From Acidobacteriota bacterium (GTDB lineage: Bacteria; Acidobacteriota; Blastocatellia; Pyrinomonadales; Pyrinomonadaceae), in assembly GCA_020199835.1 (NCBI GenBank), contig JAIVJV010000014.1, forward strand, positions 40,613-104,612: 64,000 nt of DNA, read 5' to 3'. The notes beneath the pieces are model-generated. The model saw nothing but the letters and a program-made list of their open reading frames with translations. It was not told the origin of the DNA and searched no databases. The position numbers were made by a program, and so were the translations under genes. Shown here in pieces: positions 60,341 through 64,000 of the stretch (its first letter is position 1; each line of letters starts with the position of its first letter).

Positions 60341-60357
60341 TGCCAGTTAAATGGGCA
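60341..60357 (+). promoter_or_regulatory. Putative operator upstream of regulator 3
   Basis: TGCCA, then GTTAAA, then TGGGCA, preceded by TTCC: same word and spacing as 59504-59520. It sits 71 nt before the ATG of the stand-alone receiver gene. The rest of the 185-nt gap shows no gene. Confidence 0.45.
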
Positions 60358-60428
60358 ATTACCTCCGTTGTTATCAATTTGCAACATGTCCATAATCAAA
60401 ACGTACAAAACCACCCCGATTAGCCTCT

Positions 60429-60908
60429 ATGCCAATGTTGAAAACCGTATCCGGTCGTTTGCTGAAGTTACTGCTGGGCCGTGGCAAAACAGCAGATGAA
60501 AGTCGCGATTCCGGTCGCAGGACATTGCTCGTCGTCGACGATGAAGAGTCGATCTGTTTCTCCATGCGTGAATACTTTTCCCAGCATGGGTTCAAGGTAG
60601 ACACCGCCAGCGAAATGGAAGAAGCGGAAGGACTCATCAAAGCAACCGATTACAAAGTGATTATCCAGGACCTGCGGCTGGGTTTAACCCGGCACCCTGA
60701 TGGGATCGACATCATCAAACTGGTTCACAAACGAAATCCGGAGACGCGCATCGTCGTGCTCACCTCGTACGGCTCAAAAGAGGTTGAAGAGGAAGCGAGG
60801 CGGGCGGGCGCTGATGCGTTCTTGCGCAAGCCGAAGCCGTTGTCGCAAGTGGCGCAGGTAGTGCAGGCGTTGATTGAGTCGCCTCGGGCCCGCACAGCTC
60901 GAGCGTGA
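60429..60908 (+). CDS. Stand-alone response-regulator receiver protein
   Basis: 159 residues. A basic/Leu-rich N-terminal segment (TVSGRLLKLLLGRGK) precedes a receiver (~32-150): LLVVDDEESI (D37, D38, E39), Asp81 in VIIQDLRLG, Thr112 in VVLTSYGS, Lys134 in LRKPKPLS. No output domain. LVVDDEESICFSMREYF resembles the RegA/ActR receiver type, which normally carries a Fis HTH that is missing here. Likely passes signals by protein contact. Confidence 0.88.
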   Translation: MPMLKTVSGRLLKLLLGRGKTADESRDSGRRTLLVVDDEESICFSMREYFSQHGFKVDTASEMEEAEGLIKATDYKVIIQDLRLGLTRHPDGIDIIKLVHKRNPETRIVVLTSYGSKEVEEEARRAGADAFLRKPKPLSQVAQVVQALIESPRARTARA

Positions 60909-61546
60909 GCGGCTCCGGCACTAAGCAGCGGCGCGTTCGAGTTGGCGTCAGGACTGCCCAGATGTCCTGGCGTCTTGGAAGTTAACCGAGTGTGTCCCGG
61001 TGGCCGGTTGTCTGAGAGGGCGGCTGCCGGTGATCAACCCGACCGGTGCTTCCAAAGGGGGGCTCGGAGGTGGTCCGAGCCCTCTAATCTTGCGCGGTTC
61101 CTCGGCGTGTTTCTGCAACATGTGAGCGCTGGCGAGCAGTTTCAATTTGCCGCACTCCCCTCCTTTCGTTTCTGGTCCGATTTCTTTAGCCTGCTTAACG
61201 TCAACGCGCCGAGCTACTTAACGCTTGGTCGGCCTTAAATTTTATCTTTCCAGTGGCTGGCTCGCCTCTTGCACACGGCCTCAGTACACAACTGCGTACT
61301 CGCTGGCTGGTGGTTCCTCTCTCGCGAAAGGATCCGAGTCGCATTTGTGACCCGCGCCTGGCTCAGAGGGTTCTTAGGGCGCTGGGCGGCATTTACCGAG
61401 CAGTGACTTGAAATAACTGTTCCTTTCGCGTGCGGGAATCGCGCTCCCAAGCCGACAGCGATTCTGCGATAAGGCTTTTCAAGCTTGAACCCTTCACCTT
61501 TTGGCCGGGTCGTAAGCCTGTGCCTCTTGTTTGCTTTAGGAGTCTC
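60909..61546. other. Long leader region of the kelch-like gene
   Basis: 638 nt with no gene I would support. It has a 9-bp hairpin GGGCTCGGA/TCCGAGCCC at 61060-61082 (loop GGTGG) that might end the regulator transcript. A 12-base core of the 21-bp repeat lies inverted at 61127-61138. Pyrimidine-rich stretches occur at 61150-61200. It ends with AGGAG before 61547. The length suggests complex control of the surface protein. Confidence 0.45.
61060..61082 (+). terminator. Hairpin downstream of regulator 3
   Basis: Perfect 9-bp stem GGGCTCGGA/TCCGAGCCC with loop GGTGG, 152 nt after the stop codon. Followed by TCTAATCTTG, only weakly U-rich. A possible terminator or start of the next leader. Confidence 0.35.
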
Positions 61547-64000
61547 ATGAGAATGTTGCCCCCGACGCGCCAACGATCTGTTCTACGTTCGCTCACCACT
61601 CCCACTAATCATCCGGTTCGCTTGATCGCGCTGATAGCCTTCGTCGCTCTCGCCGGCGCTGCGTTCGCCGCAAATAAGTCATCGGCTAATTCTCTTGGCC
61701 GAACGTTGTTTGCGAAAGCTGCGGAGATGATTGCTCCCGCGAAAGCCGCGCATGCGGATCACGCGTTGGCAGCAGCCGAACTCGAAACGTCGAGTTCGAC
61801 GATGGCGACTGAGCGTCGCGGTCACACAGCGACGCGTCTCGCAGATGGCCGCGTGTTGATTGCTGGTGGTGAGAACGCGAGTGGTCCCTTGAACACCGCG
61901 GAGATTTACGATCCGGTGGCGGCGACTTTCTCAACCTCCGGAAACATGAATGAAGCGCGTGCCGATCATTCGGCGACGCTGCTCGCGGACGGACGCGTCT
62001 TGATTATGGGCGGCCGCAACGCCGCTGGCGGGCTGGCCTCCACTGAAATCTTCGATCCAGTGACTGGCGCCTTTACCAGCGGTCCAACGATGAGCGCTGC
62101 GCGTGCCGATCACACTGCGACGCTGCTTGCTGATGGACGCGTGTTTGTCGCCGGCGGTAACAATGCGGAAATTCTCAACGCAGCACTATCTGCGTTTACT
62201 AGCGCCGGCACATTGAATACCGCGCGAACAATGCACTCGGCGGCGCTGCTGGCGGATGGCCGGGTTGTGCTCGTAGGCGGACGTGACGCCGGTAACAACG
62301 AATTAGCGACGGGCGAGATTTTCGACACGCCCGCCGGATCGTTTTCACCGATCGCGGGAGCGTTGAAAGTCGCGCGCGTGCGGCCACACTTGCGCGTGAT
62401 GTTTGACGGCAAGGTTCAGATCATCGGCGGCAACAACGATCGTTCGATGGAGATCTACGATCCGCTTTACGAAAGCTTCGGCGCGTATGCGCACGTGATT
62501 CCCGAAAGCGATCCCTGCACCGGTTTAGCGGCGCAGATACTCGCGTCGCAAACGCGCGCCGCTCTCTTCCATAACGCGCAAACTGATCCGCTCTTCGACC
62601 GATCCGGACACACGATCACCGAGCTTAACGGGCAGGCTCTCGTGATTGGCGGCGCAAACAGCAGTGGCACCGTGCTCAATTCGTCCTCGCTCGTCGGCAG
62701 CTCCAGCGCGGCGATTAGCACAGACAAAATGGACTACGAGCCGGGCGAAATCGCGCACATTTCTGGTCGTGGTTTCCAACCGGGCGAGACAGTCAGGCTC
62801 AAGATTCACGAAGATCCGCACACGCCGCAGGAACGTGGCTTCGAAGTGGTGGCCGACAGCACAGGTAATTTCAGCGGCGAGTATGTCGTAATGGATTACG
62901 ACTTGAACATGAAGTTCATCGCCGGTGCGCGCGGTTTGACGTCCGGCAAAACAGCTCAGACGACATTCACCGACTCAAATAACTTCAACGTGACTCCGTT
63001 GAGTCAATCCGTTGCGGCCGGCAGTACAAACACGTTTGCCTGGGTCTTCACGGCGACAAACTCCGGTAATCAGCAAACCACTACGTTCACGGTGCCGGCG
63101 GGTTGGACCACCCCGCAAGTGGCGGCTGGACCGGGCCAGGTTACGGTGGCCGGCAGTGGCGCCAGTCCGTGTAACGTGTCGCTGCAAAGCATCGCGGGAA
63201 TGGTGATCACCATTCGGCAATCGCCGCCTTCGCCCGCAACCGGCACGTGTACAAACGGCACGTCGTTTACATTGACGTACGCCAATGCGACGGCGCCGAC
63301 GCCTGCGGCCACGACGACTTACACGTTCGACAATCAGCACGGTCAGGATCCGCAGGTGATCGTCACGGCAAACGCGAACGTCGCCACAACGTTGATGCTC
63401 GCGGCGCCGAGTCCGGCTTCGGTCGCTTTTGGATCGACTGGTCCGGTGACGCTTTCGGCCACGCTCACGCGCACGACGGGCGGAGCTGCGGTGGCGGGCG
63501 CGACGATTGATTTCACGGTTGATGGAACCAGCGTTGGCACTGGTGTGACGAATGGCAGTGGCGTGGCGACGTTCTCTTACAATCCGTCGGCGCTTACGGC
63601 TGGACCACACACGGTACAGGCGTCGTTTGCTGGTGAGGTGATTAGCGGTACGACTTATACCTCGAGTACGAGTGGAACGCAGACGCTGACGGTTAACAAG
63701 CGCGACACATTGACGACAGTTTCGTCGAGCCTGAATCCGTCAGCGTTTGGTGAGAGCGTCAGCTTTACGGCGACGGTTGCAGGGACTGGTGCTGGCGCTG
63801 GTAATCCGAGCGGTGGTTCGGTGCAGTTCAAGATCGACGGCGCGAATTTCGGCGCTCCGGTCGCGTTGGCTGGAGGCTCCGCAAGCAGCGGCTCGATCAG
63901 CACGCTCACTGCAGGAAACCACACAGTCGAAGCGCTCTTCACTTCGGCTGACACGAACTTCAACGACAGCAACGACACACTTGACGGCGGCCAGACGGTC
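61547..64000 (+). CDS. Secreted kelch/Ig-like repeat surface protein (3'-partial)
   Basis: ATG 61547 follows AGGAG by 5 nt; the frame is open for 818 codons to the window end. Signal peptide LIALIAFVALAGAAFA (~28-44). Five to six kelch-type blades lie at ~85-360 with the repeated unit RADHSATLLADGRVLIMGG and EIYDPV/EIFDPV. A region with the segment YEPGEIAHISGRGFQPGETV (~395-415) follows, then a DUF11-like beta part. From ~605 come Ig-like Big_3-type domains (STGPVTLSATLTRTTGGAA; GESVSFTATVAG). Likely a long cell-surface or adhesin protein. Neighbouring regulators may control it (inference). Confidence 0.88.
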   Translation, partial: MRMLPPTRQRSVLRSLTTPTNHPVRLIALIAFVALAGAAFAANKSSANSLGRTLFAKAAEMIAPAKAAHADHALAAAELETSSSTMATERRGHTATRLADGRVLIAGGENASGPLNTAEIYDPVAATFSTSGNMNEARADHSATLLADGRVLIMGGRNAAGGLASTEIFDPVTGAFTSGPTMSAARADHTATLLADGRVFVAGGNNAEILNAALSAFTSAGTLNTARTMHSAALLADGRVVLVGGRDAGNNELATGEIFDTPAGSFSPIAGALKVARVRPHLRVMFDGKVQIIGGNNDRSMEIYDPLYESFGAYAHVIPESDPCTGLAAQILASQTRAALFHNAQTDPLFDRSGHTITELNGQALVIGGANSSGTVLNSSSLVGSSSAAISTDKMDYEPGEIAHISGRGFQPGETVRLKIHEDPHTPQERGFEVVADSTGNFSGEYVVMDYDLNMKFIAGARGLTSGKTAQTTFTDSNNFNVTPLSQSVAAGSTNTFAWVFTATNSGNQQTTTFTVPAGWTTPQVAAGPGQVTVAGSGASPCNVSLQSIAGMVITIRQSPPSPATGTCTNGTSFTLTYANATAPTPAATTTYTFDNQHGQDPQVIVTANANVATTLMLAAPSPASVAFGSTGPVTLSATLTRTTGGAAVAGATIDFTVDGTSVGTGVTNGSGVATFSYNPSALTAGPHTVQASFAGEVISGTTYTSSTSGTQTLTVNKRDTLTTVSSSLNPSAFGESVSFTATVAGTGAGAGNPSGGSVQFKIDGANFGAPVALAGGSASSGSISTLTAGNHTVEALFTSADTNFNDSNDTLDGGQTV

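Overview
The window looks like a chromosomal segment of an Acidobacteriota genome, most likely class Blastocatellia. This is inferred from gene content, not from a phylogenetic computation. The clues are mid-50s %GC by eye, a secreted VWA protein of the acidobacterial type, DUF4388 and DinB proteins, many secreted TPR proteins, and a Tad/Flp pilus locus with several Flp pilins. I see no phage, plasmid, IS or CRISPR signature, so 'accessory' content here means surface and regulatory genes.

Bases 1-25700 are almost all on the minus strand and mostly housekeeping. A translation/replication block reads (in transcription order) ispE, tRNA-Gln, prs, rplY, pth, rpsF, rpsR, rplI, dnaB. Upstream of it lie a CAP-domain protein, a membrane protein and a BamD-like TPR protein. 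Next comes def, a proline-catabolic aldehyde dehydrogenase (pruA-type), fmt, rsmB, a PASTA protein and rpe, followed upstream by aroC, a GlcD-like flavoprotein and uvrB. A cluster of a HEAT protein, an uncharacterised 483-residue protein, a DUF4388 protein and a TPR protein precedes uvrB. An orphan OmpR-type regulator ends this part.

Bases 25900-31300 carry a DinB protein, purC, a Fis-type HTH protein, and groES-groEL behind a readable sigma-70 promoter overlapping a CIRCE operator. Three minus-strand genes follow, including an M50 membrane protease. Bases 31300-39400 hold a sigma-54 activator lacking a sensor domain, two tiny membrane-protein genes (30 and 45 aa), an acyltransferase with a polytopic partner, a lipase-like hydrolase, a GT-C-like membrane protein, and two small secreted or anchored proteins.

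Bases 39874-52000 are a complete-looking Tad locus, all plus strand: three Flp pilins, CpaA, CpaB, CpaC, TadG, two TadE, CpaE, TadA, TadB, TadC, TadD. It runs on into an AAA+ ATPase, a lytic transglycosylase, a repeat-domain protein, a VWA protein, a metallopeptidase-like protein and a 69-aa protein. These probably serve pilus passage through the wall or surface assembly (inference). A NarL-type kinase and three response regulators follow. The last gene, cut by the window edge, encodes a secreted kelch/Ig-like surface protein.

The signals most worth checking are: a short WYRRG-type beta domain repeated in three envelope proteins; a dispersed ATCCGTG/CACGGAT repeat that enters reading frames; a twin palindrome in front of two regulator genes; a response regulator whose phospho-acceptor Asp is Asn beside a kinase lacking a normal G1 box; and strong hairpins between Tad genes.
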